Shown here: one piece after another, positions 20,640 through 31,487 of the stretch
Layout: each line of letters opens with the position of its first letter
Numbering within the stretch: the first letter of the stretch is position 1
NCBI GenBank assembly: GCA_026225945.1
Contig: JAMJFZ010001089.1
Span: forward strand, 1,618,501-1,682,500
DNA length: 64,000 nt
Origin: Cricetomys ansorgei
Taxonomy: Eukaryota > Chordata > Mammalia > Rodentia > Nesomyidae
Reading direction: 5' to 3'
The notes under the pieces: model-generated
What the model saw: the letters and a program-made list of their open reading frames with translations, nothing else
What the model was told of the DNA's origin: nothing
The model's database searches: none
Made by a program: the position numbers and the translations under genes

Positions 20640-20745
20640 TGAATTCCATAGTGCCTGAGGGATGGCTGGGTGCGTGGTGATAACCGGGTGCCTGCAGGTA
20701 CCCGGGTGCCTGGGTGATGTCCAGGTTCCTGCATGTTTGGGCAGT
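20640..20745 (+). repeat. Short imperfect tandem repeat
   Basis: Four GTGCCTG-type units recur: ATAGTGCCTGAGGG, ACCGGGTGCCTGCAGG, CCCGGGTGCCTGGGTG and TCCAGGTTCCTGCATG, at roughly 20-30 base spacing. It is a small decayed minisatellite. Confidence 0.55.
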
Positions 20746-20929
20746 GAGGCCCAACCTTGGTTTGAACTTTGTCATGCTTGATCTCAGGCCAATATAGGCC
20801 AGGTAGATGTCTATGTTCCAAGTTGCCTGCCACCACCAAGAACCATGGTCATGCTGTGATCCATGCTTCCACCGCACAGACTTGACTTAATTTTTTTTTC
20901 TTCCTTTTCTCCATTTTTATTTTTGTAGA

Positions 20930-21075
20930 ATTCTTTCCTTGAAGGCACACAGGTGAGAAAATGGACCTGGGAGGAACAGGAAGAGGGTATGATCAAAACA
21001 CATTGTATGAAACAAGTAATTAATAAAAGCGTAATGTTGTGGGGAAATCAAGAAACTAAATTAAAAAAAATAAGT
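20930..21075 (+). repeat. L1 3' end fragment
   Basis: The stretch GGAACAGGAAGAGGGTATGA, TCAAAACACATTGTATGAAA and TTAATAAAAG matches the usual end of rodent L1 3' UTRs, followed by an A-rich tail at 21060. Confidence 0.6.
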
Positions 21076-21139
21076 ATATACATAAAGAAAATGGATCCTC
21101 ACAAGAAATACATAGTTTAATAGTAAATAATTTAGTATA

Positions 21140-21302
21140 ATGTATATAATATGGAATATATATATTTTGACACTTTTGTCAAGGTGTATGTATATGTATA
21201 CATATGTATATATGAATATATGAATATACATATATGCATACATATATACATATACACATATATGTGTGTGTGTATATATATACATATCATATATATATAC
21301 CT
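21140..21302. repeat. (TA/TATG)n AT-rich microsatellite
   Basis: ATAT and TATG units with GTGTGTG and CATA patches over 160 bases, giving false frames on both strands. Confidence 0.85.
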
Positions 21303-21309
21303 TAATGAC

Positions 21310-22105
21310 AAAAGTAGCTGTAAATGCCTTCATAGCTAAGATTCCAACATCCATGGATTCAACCAGCCATTGATAAAAAGGGGAAAAAATCTGTATCTGT
21401 ATAAAACATGTATGGACAATTTTTTCTTGACACTATTCCCTAAAAATTGCAGTGTACAACTATCATGAAACATAGATCTTGTATTAGGTATTAGACCTGA
21501 TCTAGATATAACTTAAAGTGTATGGGAGAAGGCACTTAGATGTTACAGCAAATTCAAGCTTTTGGTTTTGTTTTTGAACTTCTGGTTTTGAGTTTCTGGA
21601 GTGGATCCCCATAGATGCCCAAGGGTGATTTAGATACAAAATGCCATACTTCTCCTTTCATAGAAATAGCTCTACTTGCTGATCTTTGAAATATATTTTT
21701 TCCATCAAGTTCCCAGGTCTATTAATTTAGGATCCCATTCTTTCTCTGCTTATGTAGTCACATCGTACAGTTGTCCACTGAACATATGTTTATGTAATCT
21801 TAATGTTCTATTCTATATATTGACTTTCAATGTTCAGAATCCACCCACAGACAAAACACAAGAGAATGCCTGGTTATAGAAGAGAACGAACGTTTGTTAG
21901 GAAGCCAGGTATGGAGAGCTTAGTGCTCAGCTTCTCTGCCTTCTATTCAGAAGGCCCTGGATGAAGAGACATTGAAGTGTTCCGATAAGGAAGTCAGAAG
22001 CTAAAAGATGACTGGAGCCAGAACAGGCAGGCAAATCTTACTGTACACAGTAACAGGCTAGGGGAAACTCCAGTTCTAGGTCAAAATATAAAAGTCCAAC
22101 AACAC
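21310..22105. other. Unassigned sequence
   Basis: No repeat family or exon recognised. A 67-codon plus frame at 21676-21879 shows no domain. Confidence 0.4.
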
Positions 22106-22109
22106 TGTT

Positions 22110-22226
22110 TTGTTGAGTGTGGTGGTGCACACCTCTGATCTCAGAACTGGGGAGGCAGAATGACGTGGAGCTCTGTTTCAGGCCTGCTAGGGCTACATAG
22201 TGAGACCAAATTAAAAAAAAAAAAGG
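22110..22226 (+). repeat. B1 SINE
   Basis: GAGTGTGGTGGTGCACACCT, CTGATCTCAGAACTGGGGAG, GGCTACATAGTGAGACCAAA and an A run. Confidence 0.85.
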
Positions 22227-23165
22227 TTCGAGTTGAGGTAGTAGGCAACACAGGGACTAAAAATAAAACATGACAAATAGAAAGATAAGACAGATCCACT
22301 GTTGTAATGACAGGGAGACAATAGCTACTGTCTAGAAACTTACAAGTCAAGGAATAAAAGTAAAGTCGCATTATTTAGAATTAAGGCAGGAACTACCAGA
22401 AGAAGTCAAAATAGAAGTCTGGAAAGCAATACCTCTATGGGGAACATCGAGCTGAGCTGGCTGGAGAAGAGAAACTTGACTCTTCGTTTCCGTCTCTCAC
22501 GTCATTCAAGACATCTTTTGTATGATGACTGTGAGGAGGTATTCGTGTTTATAAATTAAAATTTACATGCAAAAAAAAACTCACATGCAATTTAGAGTTG
22601 AGATAATTAAGCTCTAAATAACTAAGTACCTTCTTGGCTAAATTTGTCTTTGACAGGATAATCCCATGAGATCTTTCGAGAGCTAAAAAATCTATGATTC
22701 AGTGACTTGGAATCTGGCTTCAGAAAGCAGCCACAGCACCTCTCCTAGAAGCACATTGTCAATACTTCTGACCTCAGCCTTATAAACAGAGGTCGTCCCC
22801 ATGCATGTCTGTCCTCTTCACCTAATTCACAACACCAAGGGAAGAACCGACTTGGAAACAACCCCAGGACAGCATCTTCCCTAGAACCAGCTTTTGAGAT
22901 TAGTTTTCTTGAAGGATTCATGCTGAAAGCCTAAATAAAGCAGACAGCTAAATGTTCAGACTAGTTCAACTGGTCTCCAAGACACGTACGGTGTGCTCTA
23001 CTACATTCCTCCGGCTTCTGAAGACACTGGGTCTCGGATCTGTAAGTTACTCTCCCGAGAGCTCCCAGCAACTAAATGACAAAGATAGGAAAGACTGGCC
23101 TCTTCCATGAACAGACGGCTTCCAACAGCTCTAAAAACCCAACAATCCAAGACAGGTATCTGAAG
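22227..23165. other. Unassigned sequence
   Basis: Mostly unique. No frame above 76 codons and no known repeat body could be supported. Confidence 0.4.
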
Positions 23166-23169
23166 ATTT

Positions 23170-23935
23170 AATTAACAGGAAAATTAAAACCAAAGCTATA
23201 ATGACATCACCTCAGACTTGTTATCTATTCTCACAAAAAAAAAAAAAAAGATAACACGCATTCATGAGCAGGAAAGTGGGAAAAGACAAGAGAACCTTTG
23301 CACACTGTTAGCAGGAATGTAAATTGGTGCAGTCATTATAGAAAAGTTTGGAAAGAGCTCCAAAATATTAAAAATAGAATTACCATATGATCCAACAGTC
23401 TGACTTCTGAATATATTTCCAAAGTAAATGAAATCAAGATCTCGAAGAAATATTTGCATTCCTATCTGCATGGTGGTGCTATGCATATCACAGTAGCCGA
23501 GGGACAGAGTCAGCCCAAGTGTCCATCAACAGAAAGAAATGGGTAAAGAAAATGTGGTGCATACGCACAATGGAATATCATCTGGCTTTGAAAGAGAAGA
23601 GAAACCTTTCCATTCGTGACAACGTGGGTGAAACCAGAGGGCATACTGCTAAGTAGAAAGAGCCAGCTGCAGGCAGACAGCTGCATTAGCTTCTTCACAC
23701 GAGAAAACTAAAGTAGGTGAACTCACAGGAATAAACAAGTCGAATGCTGTTTGCCAGGGGCTGGAGCAGGGCGGGCGGCGGGGTGTGCAGGGGTGCAGGG
23801 GTGGGTGGATGTCGGCAAAGGATATAAGGTTTCTGTTGTGAGGGATGCTTGCATTCTGATGGCCTACTGTGAAGCACGACAGTAACACTGCTCTGTGTGT
23901 CTGTGGTGTGCGAAATGAGTAGATTCTAAGTGTCC
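23170..23935 (+). repeat. Old L1 ORF2 end and 3' UTR
   Basis: TAGCAGGAATGTAAATTGGT, AATTACCATATGATCCAACA, CAAGTGTCCATCAACAGAAA, GTAAAGAAAATGTGGTGCAT and ATGGAATATCATCTGGCTTT are the standard end of old mammalian L1, then the 3' UTR block GCTGTTTGCCAGGGGCTGGA. An A run at 23236-23250 interrupts it. Confidence 0.75.
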
Positions 23936-24034
23936 TCACAAACATGAAAATTTAAAAGAGAACGCCGTCCAGACTCATTTTATACGCAATTTCCAAGCTT
24001 GTATAAAAAATTTAAACAGGCACAGCTTTTGAAA

Positions 24035-24250
24035 GGAAAATTGAAGGTCGATCTCATTCACGAACATAGATGCAAAAATCCTGAACAAAGTCTTAGCAAA
24101 CTGAACCTGGCAACTCTGAACACCACCGTAACCCAGCAGAGTCTCAGCAGGGTACATAATAGCATAGTCTATCTCATTAGTGAGAGAAAAGCATATTGTT
24201 ATTTGAACTGATATGGCAGAGCGGTTAATAAAATTCAAAGCAGTATTCAT
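24035..24250 (+). repeat. Old L1 reverse transcriptase fragment
   Basis: CATAGATGCAAAAATCCTGA, ACAAAGTCTTAGCAAACTGA and AATAAAATTCAAAGCAGTAT match the L1 ORF2 polymerase region, which would lie well upstream of the piece at 23170-23935 in an intact element. The order is inverted relative to L1, so this is a separate insert or a rearrangement. Confidence 0.6.
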
Positions 24251-24371
24251 GAAACAAAAAACTCAAACTGGTGAGAGAAAAGTAACGTATGTAACACATC
24301 AAGAGCACCTTCCAACTCACCAGAACAAAACAAAAACTGAATTCAGTCGTGAGATACAAACACAGCTCTTT

Positions 24372-24531
24372 GCAACCGAGCACGATGACTAGCACAGCGC
24401 TGCTGTGGACACCTGCGGTCCTAGCACTCAAGGAGGTCAAGGCAAGAGGATTGTTTGAACCTGGGTATTTGAGGCCAGCAGAGGCAGCACAGTAAGTATC
24501 TCTCTCTCCCTCAAAAAAAAAAAAAAAAAGT
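24372..24531 (+). repeat. 7SL-derived SINE, B1 relative
   Basis: AGCACGATGACTAGCACAGC, CTGCGGTCCTAGCACTCAAG, GAGGTCAAGGCAAGAGGATT and TTTGAACCTGGGTATTTGAG keep the Alu-like order, with an A run at the end. Confidence 0.6.
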
Positions 24532-24617
24532 CATTTACAATAGTAACGGAATTTAGAGATGTCCAAGGCCTTTGGGGAGAAAGCATGCAACTTTCATGAA
24601 AAATACTAAAATGTAAA

Positions 24618-24706
24618 GCTGAGGACATCTTTGTGGTATAATGCTGGCCTACTATGCTTAAAACCCTGGCTTCGATCTCTAGTGGCACCAAAAAAAAAAA
24701 AAAAAG
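24618..24706 (+). repeat. ID SINE
   Basis: AGCTGAGGACATCTTTGTGG, GCTGGCCTACTATGCTTAAA and CTTCGATCTCTAGTGGCACC followed by A17 is a full ID. Confidence 0.78.
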
Positions 24707-25089
24707 ACCTAAATACATAGAATGCTATCATTTTACTGTAGACAGAAGGTAGACTATGTTAAAGATATCAAATTCTACCCAAATTGTTCTCAGAATGCAA
24801 TATAATTCTAACAAAAATCTTAATAAGGCATTTTCCAAGACTTTAACGAAGTCATTCTAGAATGTATGTAAAGTCATTGCAAAGGGGCTTGGGCAAATAC
24901 AGTAGTCTGTCAGATGCATTAGAAGAAGCAATCGGGATTGTGTGTTTAAGAACACACAATGGATGAAAAGCAGACCCAGGGAACAAAAAGGGATTGTGAA
25001 AATAAGACACACTCTAATGGGCCGGGCACTGTGGAACAGGGCGCTATTCATGCAAAAAGAAACGAACATGGGTTTCTGTCCCATACGTA

Positions 25090-25213
25090 CATAAAAACCA
25101 ATTTTGCTGGTGTAGTCCCAGCTGCTATGGGGACAGAGGCAAAAAGATCGCTGAGTCTAGAAGTTCGAGACCAGTTTGAGCAATGTAACACAATTCCATC
25201 TAATAAATAAATA
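25090..25213 (+). repeat. Old 7SL-derived SINE fragment
   Basis: TAGTCCCAGCTGCTATGGGG, AAGATCGCTGAGTCTAGAAG, TTCGAGACCAGTTTGAGCAA and a TAAATAAATAA tail preserve Alu-like order. Confidence 0.65.
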
Positions 25214-25269
25214 ATTCAACTCCGATGGGCCAGGAACTAATAATCAGATTAGGACTTTAAGAATATCCT

Positions 25270-25420
25270 AAATGGGCGGTGGTGGCACACACCTTTAATC
25301 CCAGCACTCGGGAGGCAGAGGAAGATGGATCTCTGTGAGTTCAAGGCCAACCTGGTCTACAGAGTGAATTCCGGGACAGCCAGAGTTACAACAGAGAAAC
25401 CCTGTCTCAAAAAAAAAATC
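25270..25420 (+). repeat. B1 SINE, little diverged
   Basis: GGGCGGTGGTGGCACACACC, TTTAATCCCAGCACTCGGGA and the tail variant AGAGTTACAACAGAGAAACC with CCTGTCTC and an A run. One of the least diverged B1 copies here. Confidence 0.95.
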
Positions 25421-25639
25421 TTGACGATTTGTAGGTAAGACAAAAAAATATGTATTTTTTAAACCAAGAAAGAAAAATACAAACTACAAAGAAAGTATTA
25501 TTAAAGTTGAGTAATACTCGGGTTTTTGCACATTTAGAATAAAGTGAAAAGCTAGCCCTAGACCCGTGAAAAGATATATGTAGCATACCCAACAAAGACT
25601 TCTCATCTGAAAGGCTGGAGAATCCCAGAGAAAGAGAAA

Positions 25640-25880
25640 GAACAGGGAACGTACAGTGGGTCCACTGTGAAGAGGAAACATCAATGGCCAAAATATATAA
25701 GACACATACCAACTCACTATTAATCATAAAATACAAATTAATATCATACTAAAATAGCTTTTCAAAAGCAAACACCCAACACAACCATGCACTGCCAAGG
25801 ACACCGAGCCACCGACAGTCTCCTGCACTGCTGCCAGAAGTGCGGATTGGCACAAGCACCAGAGACATTGGCCTTGCTCC
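25640..25880 (+). repeat. Possible old L1 fragment
   Basis: CAATGGCCAAAATATATAAG and CACTATTAATCATAAAATAC resemble the L1 block 'caaatggccaacaggcatatg ... cactaatcatcagggaaatgc'. Weak. Confidence 0.35.
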
Positions 25881-26439
25881 ACGTGGCAGATATTGGAAAC
25901 TGTTTTGCTCGACTTTCATTCCAACCTCCTTCTAGTAGGCCTCCCTAGATTTCAAAGGCAGAAAACTCAAAAGTATTTCCAAGACACTAGTAGCACACCA
26001 TTGTAATTACAGCTTCGCTTGTCCAGCATTCCCAGTGAGATCTGAACTGAGTTAAGTGGGAAGCCAGGCAGGGCTGAGGGCATTCATTTTGTGGGCAAGG
26101 ATTATAATGGTGACTTCCCATTTTGAGAAGATGGTTTCAGAGCACAGGCTTGATTCAGGAGCCAGCAGGTCTAACCATGGCTTCCTGATTTAGCTAGAGT
26201 GGCTCCCTAATTGTACCTAAAGCCATGTGGCTTTGAAACCAGAACTGAATTGGCAGCATTCTGATCCAAAGCATAACTTCCTCTTGAAAGAGAAAGTGGT
26301 GGCTTCCCTGGTGGCCCTGTCCTCTGGTGTGGCTTTGGGAGTCATTCCTATAAGTTCTGTCTGGAGTCTATTTCTTCAGCCCTACCAACAATTCTGTAAA
26401 TGATCGATAGTCTCTTTTTAAAAAAATCTCTTTCTGCTT

Positions 26440-26965
26440 TAATGAACATGCACTGTCCTTTGTAGCTACATTTTAACCAAAACTCCTAGCAAAGTTGAAC
26501 TTGCACATCCTCTACAGTCCAACAATCACAATTCTAGTTACAGATTCTAAAGAAGCCATACATATGTAAGGATATTTATTAAAGTATTGTTTTGGGGTTT
26601 TTTTTGTTTTTTTGTTTTTTTTTTTAGTTGGGCTAATGAGATGGCTCAGAGGTTAAGGGCACTTGCTGACAAACCTGACAACCAGAGTTCAATCCCAAGG
26701 ACCATCATGGTCGAAGAAGCAAACTGACTCCTTGCATGTGCTCTGTCCACATATGCTCTGTGTTACATGTGTGCATGCGCATACATGCATCAAATAAATC
26801 TGATTTTGAGGAATTTTAAAAACTAGAAATAGCCTGATGTCTACTGGGACTAGAATGGATAAATAACCTGCATTATAATCAAGAGGACACTGCACAAATA
26901 TGAAAACAAATGACCTGTATCTCTGTCCCTCAGCGTGACTAGATTGCAAAATCAATGTTCAATGG
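26440..26965 (+). repeat. Old L1 3' fragment split by a B3
   Basis: Before the B3, CTACAGTCCAACAATCACAA and CATACATATGTAAGGATATT. After it, AACTAGAAATAGCCTGATGT, CTACTGGGACTAGAATGGAT and AAATATGAAAACAAATGACC. These blocks follow one another in L1, so the B3 inserted into an existing L1. Confidence 0.5.
26628..26815 (+). repeat. B3 SINE
   Basis: GGGCTAATGAGATGGCTCAG, GCACTTGCTGACAAACCTGA, CAGAGTTCAATCCCAAGGAC, then CAAACTGACTCCTTGCATGT, the marker of B3, and a CATGTGTGCATGCGCATACA tail. Confidence 0.88.
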
Positions 26966-27124
26966 AAAACTCACATCATAATATATCCAATATTTGCCTT
27001 GCATGTGCAAGATCCTCATTTGATCTCCACCATCATGGAAGAGAGGCCGGAAGGATGGCAAGAACCAGAGAATTTGGACATCGCTAAGACACAGTGTCTT
27101 CCAGACATGACAGAGATACCGCAC

Positions 27125-27600
27125 CCATGAAATTCCAACAATGTCATTGCTTACACAAGATCTTCATAATGACATCACCAGTAAGCATGCCAGTGTGGAC
27201 GGGGAAATTTCATAAGGCCTCATCCCTGGATGAAGAAACTATAGACCATCAGTGGCTGCTAAGAGAGGGATAATCCATTTTCTCTGGGAATGAGCCTCCT
27301 GATAGGTGACTCAATCCCAAAAGGTCAGCCCTAAATACATGTACCTAGGAGAAACACTGGTTGACTCAGGAGGTCATACATAGATAGTTGTAGAAGATGT
27401 CATGAATCTGAGAAAGAGTCGGGAGATCGTGGAGGAATTAGAGGGGACGGGGAAGGTATGGAAATGTAATACAGTTCTTACATATGAATTCTCAAAACAT
27501 AAATATTTTAAAAACAACGTTTTTAGAAAATGTGTGGGCATAACAATCTTATTCACAGTCCTATGTCATTTAACAGGAATATGCACTGAAAGTGTGTCAT
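27125..27600. other. Unassigned sequence
   Basis: Mostly AT-rich sequence, with CATAGATAGTTGTAGAAGAT-type L1-like text but no clear family. Confidence 0.35.
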
Positions 27601-27659
27601 TAAATTTCACATTTAAATATAAAATATAAATATAAAAAATATATATAAATATATATTCG

Positions 27660-27661
<2 letters not shown>

Positions 27662-27709
<48 letters not shown>
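27662..27709. repeat. (AT)n microsatellite
   Basis: About 24 AT units after an AT-rich run starting at 27600. Confidence 0.95.
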
Positions 27710-27717
<8 letters not shown>

Positions 27718-27719
<2 letters not shown>

Positions 27720-27840
27720 GGTGGCTCAACCTACAGTCTTAGCTCTCAGGAGCTTGAGGCAGGAAACTGATCATGGGTTCAAGGCCAGCCAGGGATACAT
27801 GAAGGTGTCAGGGCGGAGCCTGGGCTGGAGTGAGACCCTC
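27718..27840 (+). repeat. B1-related SINE
   Basis: CAGTCTTAGCTCTCAGGAGC, GGGTTCAAGGCCAGCCAGGG and CTGGAGTGAGACCCTCTATG keep the B1 order. A second GCCTGGGCTGG block suggests a short internal duplication. Confidence 0.65.
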
Positions 27841-27854
27841 TATGAAACACCACA

Positions 27855-28030
27855 AAAGGAACCCGTGAAACAACTCAGAAGGCAAAGGCGCTCGTCACCA
27901 AGGCTGACAACCTGAATTCAACCCTCAGGCCCCATACGATGGAAGGAGATGAGCAACTCCTGCGAGCTGCCTTCTGGCCTCCACACACCAGCCGTGACAC
28001 ATGCACATCAATGAGAGAATATGTAAGTAA
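27855..28030 (+). repeat. B3 SINE
   Basis: GTGAAACAACTCAGAAGGCA, GGCGCTCGTCACCAAGGCTG, AATTCAACCCTCAGGCCCCA, GGAGATGAGCAACTCCTGCG and GGCCTCCACACACCAGCCGT form a typical B3. Confidence 0.82.
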
Positions 28031-28061
28031 GTAATGTGATTGTTTTTCTTTTTGTAAAGAG

Positions 28062-28200
28062 CTGGGTATGGTGGCACATGCCTTTCCTCTCAGCCCTCAG
28101 GAATCAGAGGCAGGTAGTCATCTGAGTTCAGAGTCAGCCCAGTCTACTCACAGTGAGTTCCAGGACAGCCGGAACTACATAGTGAGACTGTCAAGAGAAG
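28062..28200 (+). repeat. B1 SINE
   Basis: GAGCTGGGTATGGTGGCACA, TGCCTTTCCTCTCAGCCCTC, TCCAGGACAGCCGGAACTAC and TAGTGAGACTGTCAAGAG, then a purine-rich tail with AAAGAAGGAAGG units to 28265. Confidence 0.9.
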
Positions 28201-28345
28201 AAAAAGAAAAGAAGGAAGGGTGGAAGGAAGAAAAAGAGAGAGAAACAGAGAGAAAGAAAGAAACCACAGGAAGTAGTCAACAGACTTTAGGGTAATCACT
28301 ACCTCTTGTGGGGAAAATGAGGGAGTTTTAAGAAAGGGATGTGAA

Positions 28346-28480
28346 GCGGGGTGTGTTGGGGCAAGGCTGTAACCCCAGCACTTGAGAGGTAGAGGAAAGA
28401 GGATCAGAAAATGAAGGTCATTCTGGATTACACAGAAAATTAAAGGCTAGCCTGGGCTACTTTAAACTCTGTCTCAAAAG
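28346..28480 (+). repeat. B1-like SINE, diverged
   Basis: GGGGTGTGTTGGGGCAAGGC, TGTAACCCCAGCACTTGAGA, CTAGCCTGGGCTACTTTAAA and CTCTGTCTCAAAAG. Slightly longer than a normal B1. Confidence 0.75.
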
Positions 28481-28516
28481 TAAGCAAACATAACACGTAC
28501 ATGTGTGCAAGCGCAG

Positions 28517-28517
<1 letters not shown>

Positions 28518-28554
<37 letters not shown>
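28518..28554. repeat. (CA)n microsatellite
   Basis: CA run of about 18 units, not on a SINE tail. 28560-28945 beyond it is unassigned. Confidence 0.95.
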
Positions 28555-28559
<5 letters not shown>

Positions 28560-28943
28560 GAGAGAAGAGGGGAAGGATGGAGGGAGGGAAGTAAAGAGAG
28601 GATTTTCAGGGTACCGGCAATGTGTTATTCCAAGATGGGGACTTGGGATGCTACTCCCTGTTACCATGATCAGCCTCATTATCTAAATGTTAGAGAAAGT
28701 GAAGAAAAAGAAGGCAAGCAAAAAAAGTGTTATTAGCACACTCATACATGCAAATCCTGTCCTAAAGGCATACCCACACAAAAGTCAAATAACAGAAGTG
28801 CGGTGTTATTGTTGAGCACCATTTAAAATGACAAAAGCTTAGAAATAATAACAACAGCTCGAAGTCAGGAGCAATGATGCGTTCAACATAATGAAGCAGG
28901 ATTCAACTGTGAAGTGTGTGGAACAAGTCTATCTATGATGGCC

Positions 28944-28945
<2 letters not shown>

Positions 28946-28977
<32 letters not shown>
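28946..28977. repeat. (TG)n microsatellite
   Basis: Sixteen TG units directly before an ID head. Confidence 0.95.
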
Positions 28978-28978
<1 letters not shown>

Positions 28979-29066
28979 CACCTGGGGGTATACCTCAGTG
29001 ATAAGAGCTTGTGTCCAATATGCATGAAAACCTGTGTTTTATTTCTAGCATAAAAAAAAAAAAGAT
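28979..29066 (+). repeat. ID SINE
   Basis: CACCTGGGGGTATACCTCAG, TGATAAGAGCTTGTGTCCAA and CCTGTGTTTTATTTCTAGCA with an A tail. Confidence 0.75.
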
Positions 29067-29229
29067 AAAGAAAGACGGAGGGCAGGTAAACAAGCTCAAC
29101 AACAATGAGAAAAGCCTTTATATTGAGAGAAAATATAGACTGTTACTGACATAATGTAATATAGTATTTATGTATATATATGAATGACATTTATTTGCAA
29201 AATGGAAGCATTGAAAGAATAAATAAGTA

Positions 29230-29545
29230 CTGAGAGATGGCTCAGCAAGTAAAGAGCTTGCCGTGCAAATGTGAAGACTAGAGTTTGAATCCCCAGCATC
29301 CACGTAAGTGCCAGGTGGGTGTGGCAGCCTACCTGCAATTCCAGCACTCCAAACACAGAGAAAGAGGAGTCCTGAAGCAAGATGTTGTTGAGCTCTTGGT
29401 TCAGTCCAAAGGCCCTGCCTCAATGGATAAGGTAGAAAATGATTGGAAAAGACTCCCAACATGGCCTCAGGCCTTCATACACACAGGCACACACACACAT
29501 CCATACGTATGTGAACATGTATACACACACACCACAGACATATAA
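29230..29545 (+). repeat. B4/RSINE1 SINE
   Basis: CTGAGAGATGGCTCAGCAAG, GCTTGCCGTGCAAATGTGAA, GAATCCCCAGCATCCACGTA, then a B1-like GCAATTCCAGCACTCCAAAC and GGCCCTGCCTCAATGGATAA, with a CACAC tail. Confidence 0.88.
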
Positions 29546-29576
29546 AAAGAAAAAGAGAATAAATAAACTAATAAAA

Positions 29577-29786
29577 GGAGCTGGAGAGACGAACTTACAG
29601 GTTAAGAGCACTTACTATTCTTCCAGCGGACCCAAGTTCAACTCCCAGCACCTAAATCAGGGAGCCTGTAACTCCAGCTCCAGGTGATCTGAGCCTTCTT
29701 CTGGCCTCCACGGGTACCCACATGGGTGGAGCATACACTTACACAGACACACATACATACACATGAACAAGAATACATCTTTAACA
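29577..29786 (+). repeat. B2 SINE
   Basis: GGAGCTGGAGAGACGAACTT, AGAGCACTTACTATTCTTCC, AGTTCAACTCCCAGCACCTA, TAACTCCAGCTCCAGGTGAT and TTCTTCTGGCCTCCACGGGT follow B2 to its ACACATACATACACA tail. Confidence 0.92.
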
Positions 29787-29789
29787 GGA

Positions 29790-30330
29790 AAGAAATGATA
29801 AGAATTGCTTACAGAAGAGGGACAATATTGAAAGCAAGCTTCTCTAATTATATAGTTTTAACTTTTGAATTGTGCAGTTACATATCCAAATCATGAATAA
29901 AGCAAACACTAGCATTAAAAGGAAGCCAAAATAAACTAGTAATTTTGGAAACAGCCCCGCAAAAGAATGAGGTCTTCACCAGATTTTGTGGCCCACACTT
30001 TGGCAACCCGTGTTTTGGGGGAACCCTCCCGCAGAGAAGTCTTAGATTTCACTCAACAGTTCCATTGCTAGAGAAAATACTGGGATGTTGTTTTGAAACC
30101 ATGAATAGCATAAGATGATATAATTAAGTACAGTATAACTATTATAAACTAAAATAATCGTAGAAAAAGAAAAGACATGTAGGGAAAAAATCAAAGAGGT
30201 TGCATTTTAAAAATCAGCACTAAATTTGAAGACTGGGCGAACAATGCAGTATCCTGTTGGTAAATTTGGAAATAGTAGAATCTCTTGGGGGGCAGAGAGA
30301 GGGGCACTGCCCTCGGGATGGAGCTCATTC
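29790..30330. other. Unassigned sequence
   Basis: AT-rich, no recognised repeat or exon. Confidence 0.4.
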
Positions 30331-30334
30331 TCAA

Positions 30335-30850
30335 CTCCTTGCACCTCAGCAGCGTAAGCAGCTCGGATACGCTGCTTGGATAAGCCTCAGTATCATGCTG
30401 TTGACCTGAGTTGGGTCCCCAGAACCCAGGTTATAAAAGAAAAACAGCGCCCAGCAGTGGTGGCGCACGTCTTTAATCCCAGTACTTGGGAGGCAGAGAC
30501 AGGCAGATCTCTGAGAGTTCGAGGCCAGCCTGGTCTATAGAGCTAGTTCCAGGAAAACCAGAGTTACAACAGACAAACCCTGTCTCAAAAAACAAACAAA
30601 CAAACAAGACCTAGTGTGATGATGTGTATTTGTAATCCCAGTGCTGGGGAGGCAGAGACAGATGGATCCCTAGGGCTCTCTAGCCAGCCAGCCTCGGCCA
30701 GTAGGTGAGCTTCAGAACAATAAGAGAACTTGCATCAAAAAAAAAAAAAAATGTAGACATTGCTTGAGGAACTACATAAAAGGTTGTACTCTGGCCTCTG
30801 GCCCCCACAAACATATACACACATACATACACATACATACATGCACACAT
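30335..30850 (+). repeat. B4/RSINE1 SINE split by a B1
   Basis: The head part ends at about 30447 with GACCTGAGTTGGGTCCCCAG. The second half resumes at about 30608 (GTGATGATGTGTATTTGTAA, GTGCTGGGGAGGCAGAGACA, GGCCTCTGGCCCCCACAAAC) and ends in an ACACATACATACACA tail. Together the two parts make one B4. Confidence 0.8.
30448..30607 (+). repeat. B1 SINE inside a B4
   Basis: AGCAGTGGTGGCGCACGTCT, TTAATCCCAGTACTTGGGAG, CCAGAGTTACAACAGACAAA, CCCTGTCTC and an AAACAAACAAAC tail. It is the younger of the two. Confidence 0.93.
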
Positions 30851-31194
30851 GAATGGATGAATAAAAAAATGAATGATAAATTTCTTCACTCTGTCACTGA
30901 AAGAGCTTTCGTTTAGCCTTGTGAAAACTCTGCAACCATGAGCATCCACAAAGCCCAGCTTTGGGGAGCGAATTACCATGATTCCACTGAAGAAAACCAG
31001 AACTCCTTGAAGAAATAGTTAATCCAGGTTTGGGTCAAGGAACACAGATGATGATTCTAAAATACCTTGTGGCAGAAACTTAGAAAATGTTTTGTTTTTT
31101 TTAAAAAAATAAGGACATGTCAGAAGGCCCAGTTGTTAGCTTGAGATGTACCCTCTAAATACAATCAAGACAATTTTATATTAAAGCATATAAA

Positions 31195-31355
31195 AAGAGC
31201 TGGTGAGGTGGTTCTTGTGTAGAGGCGCTCACCATAATGTGAACCTAAAGACTTAAATTCAATCCCCAAGTCCCACATGGTAGATACCCACAAGCTGTTC
31301 TCCTGAATCATGCCATTTGCATACTACACATATATAGCATACACACAAAAGTAGT
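31195..31355 (+). repeat. B3-like SINE
   Basis: AGAGCTGGTGAGGTGGTTCT, GAGGCGCTCACCATAATGTG, AATTCAATCCCCAAGTCCCA and CATGGTAGATACCCACAAGC preserve the B3 order. The tail is short. Confidence 0.7.
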
Positions 31356-31487
31356 TAACTAAGCCATTTTAATGTAATGACTGTGATTGAGTGTATTTTT
31401 ACCCAGGAGGCCATAATGACTCACTGAAAGAAAGCTGACTTCCTCAACTTCAGAATCTGAAAACTGCAATTAAAAGGAAGGAAGTAG

